NCBI GenBank assembly: GCA_003952965.2
Contig: CM025855.1
Coordinates: 2,455,252 to 2,519,251, forward strand
DNA from: Morella rubra
Lineage: Eukaryota; Streptophyta; Magnoliopsida; Fagales; Myricaceae
Length of the DNA: 64,000 nucleotides
Reading direction: 5' to 3'
Position numbers and translations under genes: made by a program. The notes under the pieces were generated by a model, which made no database searches, was not told the origin of the DNA, and was given only the letters and a program-made list of their open reading frames with translations. Below are positions 35,721 to 48,267 of the stretch, piece by piece (the stretch's first letter is position 1; every line of letters starts with the position of its first letter).

Positions 35721-37194
35721 ATGGATTTCAAGGTATCAAGTACAAAGAATATACTGTAAAACTGCTGTATGTAGGCTTGAATGTATCAGTGTCGTAACCA
35801 CCGAGTGATGTACATACCTTTCTTTCCCGTCTGAATTGTATACTTGCTGGATGTACGTCTGTTTTGTGTCTGAATTGTATACATACCGGAAAAATTGAAT
35901 TTCAAACATGTTCATGCGGATATCAAATGATTCAAATCAATGGACGAGGAAGCACTTTGCTCAGGTCTTTTTATCAGAACACATCTTGTTGTTCGCTTAA
36001 GTCTTACTGTTTTCGGCCTTTTCAGTAGGCCAGCCATCTAGCAGCATTATTCCTGTGTATGTTAGCTTTTATTGCCTTGAATGGAATTGGAAATAACGCA
36101 GGTAGTACAATTCTCTATGTTTGGGAGTTTCTGAAGTCTTTTAAAGTAAGCATTTGTGAGGAAAAATCTACGCCTTTTCAGGGATTCCTTTCCGTCCAAA
36201 AATATTACAGGAGAATAATAGTAATATTAGACATGTATTCCTTTCTCTGTAATTTCCCCTCCAACTAAACAGTGGATAATCAATTTTCTTGACATTCGAT
36301 GGTCAACAGTTTAAACAAAAAAGAGACTCCCTATCATTCATCTTCCAATAAAGATTTAGCTTAAAAAAATGAAGTTCAAATTTAACTCTTCTTTCTATCA
36401 TAGAGTGATTGGCTTCGTAATAGAATCTTGAATCCCTGAGGTTTAATAGACAGGAGTTTAACAGTTTTGAGTCTTCATGAAGCTTAATCTAAACGACGAG
36501 ATTCATGCCCATTATCTCTATCTGCGGCTTCTCTACCAGTATGCTTCTTAGAGGAATTGGATCACATTATAACTCAATTTCTACTCTTCGGAGACACCCA
36601 TAGTTCTCGACAATTTATGCATCAAACGGTATACCACTTCTTGCATTAACATTAGAGTTCATGAAAAATATAACGAATGCTTATAAGAAAACCATAATTG
36701 ATCCCTTGTTAAGTTTTTAATAGGACCTAAGCATTCTTAGGGCAGAAAAATAAAAAGGATCTAACCATGTGGAAGGCAAAAAATAAAAAAAAATGAAAGA
36801 ATAGCAGCTGACATAGAATTGAATACGCTAAATCCGCTTACAAAGAAGAAAGATAAAGAATAGCTTATATCCATCTACACATTTTTCATGAAAAAAGGAA
36901 GATTAAAAGAGTCGAGTCATAAATGCAGTTCCAATCCACATTACAAAAGCAGATATTTCCTCCCCAAAAGCAGTTGAAGAGATAGCTAGTGCACTACCAT
37001 TTTGATTTAGTGACAGCCATTAAACAATTCCATTTCCCCTTGCCTCTACATTTGCTGGACAGATCATTATCCGTCTTACAATATAGCCCTCACTATTAAA
37101 ATGATTATACCCTCAACCAAAGAGTATATGGAGTGAACCCGGTGATGGTTTCAACCTCCCAAGAATTCCTAGTTCCCAGTCAGCTAAACATCAA
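35721..37194. other. Convergent intergenic region between F-box and transporter genes
   Basis: It contains the 3' UTRs of the two converging genes. A repeated phrase TGAATTGTATAC occurs near 35,831 and 35,872. No other gene or clear transposon is seen. Confidence 0.5.
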
Positions 37195-40100
37195 TTAGAT
37201 CTTTAATGGCTCTGCCTCAGTATCCCCTTCCTTCATTGTTGTCCAATCTACTGTCCCTGTAACAAATAAAAACATGGTCAACTATAAGCACCAAAACAGC
37301 ATGTAAAAACAGCGTGTCAGATGATCCAGGTCCACATATTTGAGAGCTTTGGATTAGAATTCAAGTTATATTGTCATGTATGGACTCGATGTTGGATAGC
37401 TAAAACCCAACTTGTTTCCACTCGATATACTACAAGCCCAAATCAAATACAATCGAATCCATTTCTAAAGCTGAATAAAATTAGTAAGAGTATAGTTTCT
37501 GGAATATACTTGGCTTGTCTGTGATTGCCATAAGCCGCCTCTGCAAGATACATGCCACAATGAGGAATATTGAGCACATGCCAAACATAACTGTGATCGG
37601 GAATGCATTAACCTTCAAAGACAAAGCAAAAGAAATAGTTAGTGTCAGGCCAGTGCAAAATTTTATTTTTTCTGTGTTGGGGTGGGGGATCTGCTTGTTT
37701 TATCTTGACGTGGAGAGGTTCATTCAAGCTTTCCTAAATACACCCAAAATCTTTTTTCAGCATATATGCTCCAAAAAGAAGGTCTAGATGGTTGGATTAG
37801 TCATAAATGGTCTAACTCAACATATCATTTACCAGTAATGGTTATTCTATCCAAGGCAAAGGTTAAAATAAAGGTGTTCAATTGGACTCAGGTAAGCTAA
37901 AGATGCTTGATAATCAGCCAATACAAATATCTGGAGGGCCCTGGTGTCTGTCCAGCTATCTACACATCCCTGGAACCCCAAGCAAATAAAGTCTCAAACT
38001 CAAGCAATATATTGAAGTATTTATAGGAATGCAACATACATTGTACAGCACAATGCACACGAAAATATTGAGAGGAATACGGAAGAAGTTCATGATGGTG
38101 CTCCTGGCCTCCTCAGGAATGTACTGGGACCTCATTTTCATAATCGATGGCCAGAATATCCCCACACAAGCCTCAAAAACACAGAAACCAAGAAGTTGAA
38201 GACAACCTCCAACTGAGATGCTTCCATGTCTCACCTTGGAAGGTGCAACCAAGAACTGTTTCAAACAAATAAAGTTAGAAGACACCAGAAGAATTCAAGT
38301 TTATATCAAACACCAAAGCAGAGTAATGGAAACATAACATACATTGGTCAAAATCGGTAGGAGGAGAGAGGCAGAGGAGATTGCAAAAACAATCTGCATG
38401 TAGCTCTCTACTCTTGGTGACGAATGAGACATCAACCGAGAAGCAAGGGAGCTTCCCAACATTGAAGCCAACATAAATGTCGCAAAGATGAAACCATGAG
38501 GGATATCCTCTTCATTTGGGCTCAAAGCAGGAGTCCAAAGAAACACAAAGGTGTACATCGAACCTTCAAATAGTGACTGTATTGCCCCAAGCAATGCAAT
38601 TTTCTCATCTGAATCACACAGAAGGCACTACTGAATAAGGAAGCAAAGTAATGAAGCAGAGAAACGGAAATAAACTTCCAGGAAACAGAAAATACACAAT
38701 GGGAGTCACATAAGAACAATCAGGGCAAAGGAAAACAAAAAAATAGACCTGCCAAAAGCAACCCCATGACAAAACCTTGTAATAGATTTACTCGGCTCAA
38801 CTGGATGTATACCACAATATCTTGGTCAAGCATGCTAATTGCTAATTGGTCTCAAGACCCAGCACCGTTGCCACGTTATGCAGGGTCATCTTGTACCATG
38901 TTTAAGGATCCAAGTGTAATGATTATTTGATCAAGCTCAGTTATGGCAGCGAAGATATGCAGTCCCAAATGTTTATGTTTAAGTATCACTGGCTATGGCA
39001 CTATTTAGAAGAATCAAATTATTGTCTAGGGAAAGTTCGGACTTTACCAGAAGCAATGGCCACAGCAGCACCCCTAAATTGGGTAAGCAAGTCCTTGTTC
39101 TCAGAAGGGTCTCCATAGTTCTCCGTCCATGATGACAAAATAACAGCCATACCAATGGCAAGAAAGCATGAAGCAGCATCGAAGGGTGCGACAGGGCCAA
39201 GGGCCAAGGTATCAACAAGAACATTACCAAATAACCCAGCAACAATGGCAACAAGACCGTTGCCAAGAAATATCGCCTTTGAGAATGTGACTGACAACCA
39301 TTGTTGATCAAAGTTCCTCTGCACAGATTTTGGGGGAAAAAGAAATTAAAATTCATGAATATGAGGAGATAAAAGTTCTAGAAGATATGACTATCCAATT
39401 CTGAGTATATTGGAAGTTGCTTTTAACAAAGATGAAGTGAAAAAATGTGATAGACTCAGAACTGCATCCTTCAAACGCATAGAAACAAATTCAGTTAGTA
39501 AGAGCAAGAGGACGCTTCCTGGTCTTCGTACAAAGTTAATCCTCATAAATTTTCACCTCAACGTTTCCATAAATTAGTTTATACTCGCAATTTTTTCCAT
39601 CTCTTCTATTAAGCCAAGCGTCTCGTTGAATGATGTACTCAGCGGTAAAGTTGCCGAAAGAGGAACAGTAAACATGAAATTCAGATTAATCTGATGTGAT
39701 TAGCAGAAAATAAAATACTTAAGAAATTTACAACTATTCCACAAAAGAATGTTTTAGCCTTTCATGCCTTCGAGTTTCTTTCTGTTCTATAATATATGTA
39801 TTAAATAGGAAAACAGAAAAAGTAACAAGACTATGAAGAAGGCAAGAAAATAACTATAGCGATTACTGATAAAATTCTGCAGTATCAAATATTCTATTTT
39901 GTGAGTTTGTCAGCAAATCACAAGTCTGTTGGTCAGCCATGAGACCTGGAGGCTTCAAAGAGACTCTAATGGGCACACAGTACGAGTTGTCAGCATCCGG
40001 AATGTTGCCACAGACTACCCAGAAGAATAGTTTAGGCAATACATCTGAATGAAAATATGTCAGCTAAAAATTAGTAATATAGTGAAAGGGTAAAGCAGCA

Positions 40101-41820
40101 ACCCCTTACCTTGTTGTGTTCTGCAACAAGCCATGACTCAAAAGCTGAGAATAGAAGTGAAGTGGCGATACCCCCCAAAATGCGGCCCACCATCAGAACC
40201 TTGTATTGAGGAGAATGCTTGGTGATACAGCTCAGAATGTATGTTATGCAGTAGGTCACACATGCCCTCTTTCGACCCCTGTAACCAGTGGATGAAGTCA
40301 AAATATAGTAAGAAAGCGAATCCAATCAAGAAAGCAATGAAAAAATCACTACAAAGTACGGAGAAAATCTCACTGTTTGTCGGCCAGAGATCCAACAATT
40401 GTCCCAAACAACATGGAGGACCCAAACCCAGCAATAAAAAGCTGTCCAATCTCCCCTTTCCCAAAACCATACGTACTATAGAGATAGTACACATAAGGAC
40501 CCTGCAACCAATCCCCGGCTATTGCCGTGCAGAAACAAGTAATCATTAGACAAAGAATGACATCTATCACCACTAAGTTATATATACAGCTTTTTTTTTC
40601 CAACTACGACCAGAATAAATTTTTATAATTGTAGATTAAAAAAAAATAGTATTCACCTTGATCTCAAAAACTAAGAAGATACGGTTGTTAAATCGCATGT
40701 ATAATATGCAGCCTTACTGTTAGGGCATTCCTTAGATTGCTTAATGTAACCGACACAAGTATACTTACATGAGCAAAATTAGAATATGTTCACTGAAGGA
40801 AGCAATTAATATGGTTGAGAAACTAACTAGATCCACTGGCATTATAAACCCCAAGTCACAACATAATCCTCAGACTTGAGCTTTGCCTGTGACCGAGGGG
40901 AACAATAAAAACAGAGGATGTGACATCCGACGGAGACAATAATCCTCTTCAGGGCAAAGAAAATAATGAAACAGAAAACAAAATTCTAAACGTATTTCCT
41001 GTCTGGTTTGTCCTCAAAAATGTTTAAACTACGAAGACCAAGTAGTAATACAAAGCTCAATACGAGCAGACCCTCTGTTCAACATAAAACCACAGAGGTA
41101 CAAAACCCATTTGAACGATCCATTCATGAGCTGCACCAAATACTGTCGACTTCATAAATGAAATCTAGAGGCACTGATCTCCACCACTTCAATATCAAAG
41201 CTGCATACTTTCAAGAAGTCAATTTTGCTACATTTTGAAAGGCAACACTTTCTTGCATCTAATATCTGAAATAAAACTCCCCTCCATCACTCTTGCAAAC
41301 CTTTTGGTTTCAAAAGCAAAGCACTCCCAAAATGCTTATTAAAATTGAGATGGTGAGATCTAATCAAGATTCACAAAAATATAGAAACAAAGAAGCAATG
41401 CAACGATGCCCAGAAAACAAAGCAAGATCCCAGTAAAATGAGGGGTGGGAACAAGGGCAATCCTAATTTACAGATATCAGATCAGATCTGAATTCGCCAG
41501 ACCCACTAGATAGAGACACATAATTAAATGTCCACGTAGATGAGCACACATTAAGGGGTTCTAGAGTAAAGATTGCAAGATCCGAACGGAGGTAAGGATC
41601 CAACATTGTGATATGATATATCAATGTGATCGGATCGGTATGTGGGGGTGGGGTGAAATGCTTACGTACCCATCATGAGAGAGTAAACGAGAAGGTAATT
41701 GTTCTTGAAGGAATTGAAAGCAGCCGAAGTGTTGGTTCGGTCCTTGTTCGTTTTGCTCAGCTCCAGAGCTGCCACCACCGCTGCTAACACCCCAAACACC
41801 AAATAGTAGAATATCTCCAT
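37195..41820 (-). CDS. MFSD5-type major facilitator (molybdate-anion transporter-like)
   Basis: Eight exons on the minus strand join in frame: 41670-41820, 40374-40518, 40110-40278, 39048-39318, 38343-38608, 38040-38255, 37510-37612 and 37195-37256, giving 460 residues, the usual length for this family. The N-terminus M-E-I-F-Y-Y-L-V-F-G matches plant homologues of human MFSD5 (for example Arabidopsis At4g27720). The conserved MFS loop motif G-S-L-A-D-K-Q-G-R-K-R lies between segments 2 and 3. Many hydrophobic segments fit a 12-helix membrane carrier. MFSD5 relatives in algae import molybdate; the substrate in plants is not settled. The last intron uses a weaker GTATAT donor but yields the family ending T-E-A-E-P-L-K-I; reading through would give a shorter, unfamiliar tail. 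Confidence 0.93.
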
Positions 41821-43979
41821 CTTCCCGTTTCCTGAGGGCTTTCGCAGCGTTCTGTATGACAAATGCGGCAATGCCCCCTCCGTATGCAAATTGAGATACT
41901 GTGAGATACTTGCAAAGAGAATAACTATGTTTACATATATATATAGGTAGAAGAAACTGTGGGTTTTAATCTTGTGCAGGTTTTATCTTTCGTGCAATCC
42001 TGAATCCCTGGTTGTTCCGACTGTCGTACGACTAACTTCGGCTTTACGTAAGAGAAGGATTGGATTTGGGTAAAAAAAGAAAAAAAAAAAGAGAGAGAAC
42101 GATTTAGCTGCACTATACTGCGGGCAGCCACACGTGGAATACACGTCAATAGATTGGCTACGAACAAGAATGTACAACCGTCGATGAGCGGAGTTGCATG
42201 ATGGAGGGTGGAATGGCGTCGTAGAGGATACGATCGCAGGTACGCGGTTTGCCATTACTTTAATCCAGGTTGGTTTGACGTGACACGTGGCTAGATCAGC
42301 GTGGTTGATTCATTGATATCGGGTCCTTCGGTGTCGGTGGTTCTGCTGGCGGAGTGGCGAGAGGGCAGTACGAAATTCCTAAAAGAGCACTTCTTAGATC
42401 TTTCTCTCTTTTTCTAATTATTTTATTTGCAACATCTCTTATGCCTAATGGACAAAATACTGGACCGACACACTTGTCAGTATACACTGAACCGTTGGAT
42501 CATGTCCTTAATGTGGTGGGCGGAATTACACTAACTATAGTAAGATATCTGTAATTTCTTATTTAAATTCTACCATATAATTCCTAAATTAAAAAAAATC
42601 GAGTGTAATAATAAATGAGTTCAATATTCTTATATATATATATACATATGATGAAACTCGTGAACACAATTTTGTAATAAATTATTCATTTATATCATTG
42701 AAGTATGTCTTATAATTATAAGCCTTAGTTCATATTTATTGCAAAATTTAAGGTTTTTTTTAATTAACTGGTAATTTAAATTAAACAGTTTTGATATTCA
42801 ACAGTAGACTTGTTATTGTGTAATTAGGTGGGAGAGAGATAGCAATCGGTTTTGTCGGCAATGCTTTAGCTTTGGGTGGAATTTGAGGCCAGAGACCCTC
42901 AAATACCCCAAACTGAGTGTGATTTGGTGGAGTTTATTTTATTTTTCCCATTTTTTTAAGACTGGAGTCAAGAGATCAGTATCAATTCAATACGACTTCC
43001 CAGCAGGAAAGAGATTGATGCCATAAACGCAAATCAAGGAGGCATGTGCTTGTCAGGATCAGAATTTTTGCATAATTCAATGGTTCAAGTTTGACCAAGA
43101 AGAAGTCTCTTTGTTTTAAGTGCCATGGTGCCAACATTTCCCTAGTTCCTACCATACCATTACCCAGTTTCAACCTAGCCACCATTAACGGATCATTGGC
43201 GCCCACGTTCGGCACATCTCCAACCAAGAGACTTCTAATCTCGTTTACTTTTTTTGCTCTGGTGCTTGTTTTATTGGTAAATTACTCGATAGTTTGAAGC
43301 ATAAATTCATTTTCTACCTACTTTTTTTTGGACAAAAAGATGTATTATTTGGAGAATTCAACTTTTTTCCTACCTACCAGTCTCTAAGCAATGCTTGGGA
43401 CTTTTTACCAATAAAATAAATAAAACTGGTGCTGCATGGGGAGAGGGCCCAATGGCAGGCTAAAAGAACACATGGGCATGGAGCCCTTGACAACAGCTAA
43501 AAGGGGGCAAAAAGCCCAGTACAAACAAACGGGTCAAAAGACCCACAAACCAAAAAGTCTAAACAATGCTTGGACAATATTATCAGTTGAATACTCCCAT
43601 ATTACAGCAACTTGGATCTCATAAGAAAGAAAAGAAAAAGTTGAAGGTGAAACGTGAAGAAAACTTTATTTCGAAGTTTTAAGGCAAACAGCACTAATTG
43701 GTTTTTGAAGTCCTGCAAAGAAAAAACAAAACAAAGTTGTGGGTGGGGACGATTGATATCCAATCGGACCAGAATTTAAAACAGCCACCACAAATTCAGA
43801 TTCTCTCAGATCAAAATATCCAAAATAACTCTGGCACCATGACCTCCCCCGAGTACCCCCAAGTACCCCCAAGAAAGGTGTAGCAGAATAAGCAGAAGGT
43901 AGCTCAAATGATGCAATTATAGATTAGTAACAACTTGGAGTTGGAAAATTCCATAGCTGCTGAAGTGAAGCTTACAAGA
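41821..43979. other. Divergent promoter region between transporter and rhodanese genes
   Basis: The transporter (-) and rhodanese gene (+) diverge from here. The transporter side is expected to carry its 5' UTR and promoter. The middle is AT-rich, with a TA run near 42,631-42,645 and no recognisable gene. The repeated phrase AGTACCCCCA occurs near 43,852 and 43,862 just upstream of the rhodanese gene. Confidence 0.5.
42131..42289. promoter_or_regulatory. Two G-box elements upstream of the transporter
   Basis: CACGTG occurs at 42131-42136 and 42284-42289, about 310 and 465 bases upstream of the transporter start codon; the second is in the ABRE-like context ACACGTGGC. Such paired cores often confer light or abscisic acid response through bZIP/bHLH factors. 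The effect on this gene is inferred only. Confidence 0.4.
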
Positions 43980-46528
43980 ATGGCTAGTATGAGTTCAATC
44001 ACCCTGCGGTCATCCTCATCGTCTCTACGTCCTAATATCTATTACTCACCGCCAGCATTTTCTCCAAAACATACTCATGATCCTGGTCCCTGCTGGTTCA
44101 AAGCACCGAGGCAGCAAAGGTTGTCGTCAAGGACTGTACCAAAGGGCCTGAGAATCCGAAGTGCAGCCACCAAACCTGCAAAGTCACCAGGTACGTCTTT
44201 TCTAGGCTAAGTTTAATTAATAAGAATCTCCATGGGATGGGATTCTCAAGACGACATGATCACTGGAATGGCAACAAAGTTTGTGTTGATATGTTTATGT
44301 CCTAGTTGACACTGATTTTCAACTTTTCTACGATTTCTCTTGGAGGGGTTAGCTGAAGAAGACTGGAAGATTAAGAGAGAGTTTCTTCTGCAGAAAAAGG
44401 TATATCTGCAGCTTTCCCTCTCTCTCTCTCTCTCTTTCGTGCGTGCACGCACACTGAAATAAAACATTAATTTTACAGTTCTGAAACGATTTCAGTCGAA
44501 GAACACAAACACAGTGGAAGAGAATGACGATTCCTTTTGCCAGCAAGAGCAGTAATCACAAAATTGGTGTTGGAGGAGTAGTTGACAGTCGTATCTCATT
44601 CCTTAATGTTACCCAAGTCTAATGTTAAATCAGATACCACTCGAAGAATTTTGAGGACAATAGATTAACAGAAGTTACCGAACAATGACTATCACAACAG
44701 TTCTTCACCTGCATTAAGAATGAAAAAGTAGGACAATAAATAGAGTGAGCTGATTGATCAAAAGCTGAAGAATGAGAAAGAGATCATGTATATTGTGTTC
44801 GTAACTTCGTAGGAGGGGGAAAAATATGTTTTTATCAGCGAAATGTTAGAAACAGATATTTATCACCTTGGTTGAATAAAAGGGTAAGTACTAGGCCAGA
44901 CCACAAGGGAATTTGGTGATGCTTAGCAGAACATGAGATGAATGTCGTGGTTTATTTATTCCCATTTTGCAGGTAAGGAGTGTGGATGTAAAGGAAGCTC
45001 TACGCCTTCAGAAGGAAAACAACTTTGTGATCCTTGATGTACGGCCCGAAGCAGACTTTAAAGAGGTAATCCACTCACTATCTGTCATCCAATTTCGCAA
45101 CATAGCAGCCACAAAAAAGGGTAAACTCCATGGTGATTTGGGTAGTAACACAATGCCCGATAACTTCGGGGATGTAGGAAAGTATGCACACTTGGTAATT
45201 CAGCAGACTTACAGGAAGTTCTTTTAACAATTTTCTGAAAACTCTCCCCCTTGGGATATAACTTACTGATGGACCTGGACTTCAAATCATCCATAAAGCA
45301 ATATTTTTACAGACCAAGTTATGGTTCTTAAGTAGATTTCATTTTCTGCCTGAGTGTTGATATAATGCTTTTGGGTGTAGGCTCATCCACCGGGAGCTAT
45401 TAATGTACAAATATATAGGCTCATAAAGGAATGGACAGCATGGGACATTGCCAGACGGGCTGCATTTGCCTTTTTTGGCATCTTCTCTGGCACAGAAGAG
45501 AATCCAGATTTCATAGAGAGTATGGCATAGTTAGCCAATCTTCCATCTTCTTACATGATTTTAGACAATCTTAGCGTTGCAGAAGCAACATAATGTTTGA
45601 ATATGCTGACAGGTGTGGAAGCAAAATTAGCTAAAACTGCAAAAATAATAGTAGCCTGCTCATCTGGGGGTACAATGAAACCATCCCAAAGTCTGCCAGA
45701 AGGTCAACAGTCAAGGTAGTGATCCGATCCTTCTATTTATGAATACTTTTCTATATCTTCCTCCCTTGAGACTTCATTGCACCTTACTGCAGGTATTTTC
45801 ACGTGTGCGTTAAAATGTAGTTAATCAACATACATATAGATACAATAGGCCTTCCAACACATTTTAATAAATTAATGATAGTTGGAGGAAAGAAAACAGT
45901 CTATCGCATGTATAAGGGAAGATAGATTATACATTGCCTGTACTACCGTATATCACGACGCTCAATGAAAAGACAACAAAAGTTATAGATCTAGAAGTGA
46001 TCAGACATCGTATAATGATCACCTACCAGGCCAAATATGGATAGAGATCTTTTTTAATTTACTGCCCAAATTAGATAGTCCAATTTATAGAAATATAGAC
46101 ACAACATATAGATCTTATAGTGAGGCCTACACTATTTGATAATTAATACAACAGTATTAAATGTTGTAGAATCTGTATTTTGTGTGTTTCTCTCTCCGAA
46201 TTGAATTATATTTGAGTAGCAAATTAGAGAAGATCCTAATCCCTCATAAAAGTCAAAATAGACACCATATTTGTGGCAAAGGCAAGTACTTCTTTGCCAC
46301 CATAACTAGCGCTAGGCGGTTCAATATTCAGTGCCTAAAGTGGTCCGTATCTCTCTTCACATTCAAAGCCCAAAATGAGGGAATGCAATGTTTATATGCT
46401 GCTTTTTCAACAGGTCACTGATAGCTGCCTATTTGCTTGTCCTCAACGGCTATACCAATGTCTTCCACTTAGAAGGGGGCCTCTACACATGGTCCAAAGA
46501 GGGCTTGCCAGCGGTTTCAGACGAGTGA
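43980..46528 (+). CDS. STR14: Chloroplast rhodanese-like domain protein (STR14 type)
   Basis: Six exons join in frame: 43980-44190, 44353-44399, 44973-45065, 45381-45519, 45613-45715 and 46414-46528, giving 235 residues. The first ~65 residues are rich in Ser, Arg and Pro and lack acidic residues near the start, as in chloroplast transit peptides. The mature part matches Arabidopsis STR14 (At4g27700): V-R-S-V-D-V-K-E-A, I-L-D-V-R-P-E-A-D, H-P-P-G-A-I-N-V, then the active-site loop with Cys179 (V-A-C-S-S-G-G). Rhodaneses transfer sulfane sulfur through this cysteine; the biological substrate of STR14 is unknown. ATG 43980 is chosen because the protein then begins M-A-S, as in the homologue. 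Exon 6 and its flanks are repeated at 47,306-47,420. Confidence 0.92.
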
Positions 46529-48105
46529 AGAATCGGATGGAGCTTCCAGAGTAGCTCAAGTTTTGTCACAAAAGGAGAACGTCAACGGAAGACTCATGGT
46601 GATTGACTAAATTTCTCCCAAATTTATTTTCTTTCAACGAAGACAGATGTAATCATGCTGGAGTCTTATCGAAATCCAGTAGGATTGAGAATGTAAATTT
46701 GCCTTATATTCTGCAATAGGAAGTCTTAGCTATTAGGATGAAGCCAAAGCTAAAATTGGAATAACTACAGTGGGCCTTTCTAGGCTTGATTTTAGGCACA
46801 CCCCTGTCTCCAGCTGGAATAGCATGCAGAAATGCAATCCAATGCGCAAATCCCAATGCTGGGCAACCACGAGTATACAGTAAGCATCCCTCCAACATCC
46901 GTGTCTCTGTTAAAACACCAACAGAAAAAAATATACAAAAATGCGGTTGCAGAAGCATACTGACAGGTGTGGAAGTTAGCTAGCACAACAATGCCAAAAG
47001 AGAAGGTCAACAGTTAGTGATCTGCGAGACAGGCAAGTCGTTACAACAGCTAGTTTTCAGTCTAACATTGAACCGTGTCATCATTATAGATCTAGAAGTG
47101 ATCAGACATCGTAAATGATCACCTTCCCCCAAATTAGATAGTCCCAGATCATACCTACATGATACATCATTTGCTGAACAAAGACATGTCAGTCTGTCTA
47201 GCGCTAGGCGGTTCAATATTCAGTGCCTAAAGTGGTCCGTATCTCTCTTCACATTCAAAGCCCAAAATGAGGGAATGCAATGTTTATATGCTGCTTTTTC
47301 AACAGGTCACTGATAGCTGCCTATTTGCTTGTCCTCAACGGCTATACCAATGTCTTCCACTTAGAAGGGGGCCTCTACACATGGTCCAAAGAGGGCTTGC
47401 CAGCGGTTTCAGACGAGTGAAGAATCGGATGGAGCTTCCAGAGTAGCTCAAGTTTTGTCACAAAAGGAGAACGTCAACGGAAGACTCATGGTGATTGACT
47501 AAATTTCTCCCAAATTTATTTTCTTTCAACGAAGACCGAGATGTAATCATGCTGGAGGCTCTTATCGAAATCCAGTAGGAAACCCAACAATTGAGAATGT
47601 AAATTTGCCTTATTTTCATTCTGCAATAGGAAGTCTTAGCTATTATTATCAAACAAATATGGATGAAGCCAAAGCTAAAATTGGAAGGAAGAACTGTACA
47701 GTGGGCCTCTTCTAGGCTTCTCTATTTTAGGCACACCCGATTTTCTTTGTTGTGCAATGGTAGCTGGAATAGCATGCAGAAAATTCCTGGAGATCCAAAC
47801 AGAAACAATCCAAATCCCAAACAGCTCAATAAATGGGAGAGGGGAACCACGAGTATACAGTAATAATTTCATCCCTAGGGCAACATCCGTGTCTCTGAGA
47901 TAAAACACCAAGAAAAAAATAACAAAAATGAAAACCTGGAAGATACTAATTAGTTGAGACAAAGCAAAGAGCTTTGCTGCGACAGGGAGTCACAACAGCT
48001 AGTTTTCAAAAGATAGTTCAGAACTGTATCATAAATAGTGAACAAAGATCTTTCCCGACCCAGCATGGCCCATGTACATCATTTGCAACAAAGACATATC
48101 AGTGC
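46306..48105. repeat. Duplicated last exon and 3' flank of the rhodanese gene
   Basis: 46306-46644 and 47198-47536 look identical over 339 bases (offset 892), including coding exon 6 (second copy 47306-47420). Beyond that, 46645-47197 is a degraded, indel-rich version of 47537-48105. The part after about 46,940 also contains short phrases from exon 5 and intron 5 (45.6-46.1 kb), such as GACAGGTGTGGAAG and AAGGTCAACAG, mixed with phrases from 48.0-48.1 kb. This mosaic looks like a faulty consensus across a misassembled overlap rather than a clean biological duplication. Confidence 0.75.
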
Positions 48106-48267
48106 TGTCACCCGGCAAGAGTAACAGGCCATTCTAACCGTTTAGAAACAAGATTCTCTGTGGCAAAATCAAACCTAACAAAGCTTTACAAGGTGTCCTG
48201 AGACAATCTATTGTCTTCCTCTCCCTTTCAACCGGGATCAAATGCTGAGACCCTGTAAGAGAAGTAC

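Noticed and set aside
37481-37612. Transporter ending at the TAA in exon 7 (449 residues)
   Set aside because: Splicing at 37,510 to the exon at 37,256 gives the family-typical acidic C-terminus T-E-A-E-P-L-K-I, which chance would not produce.
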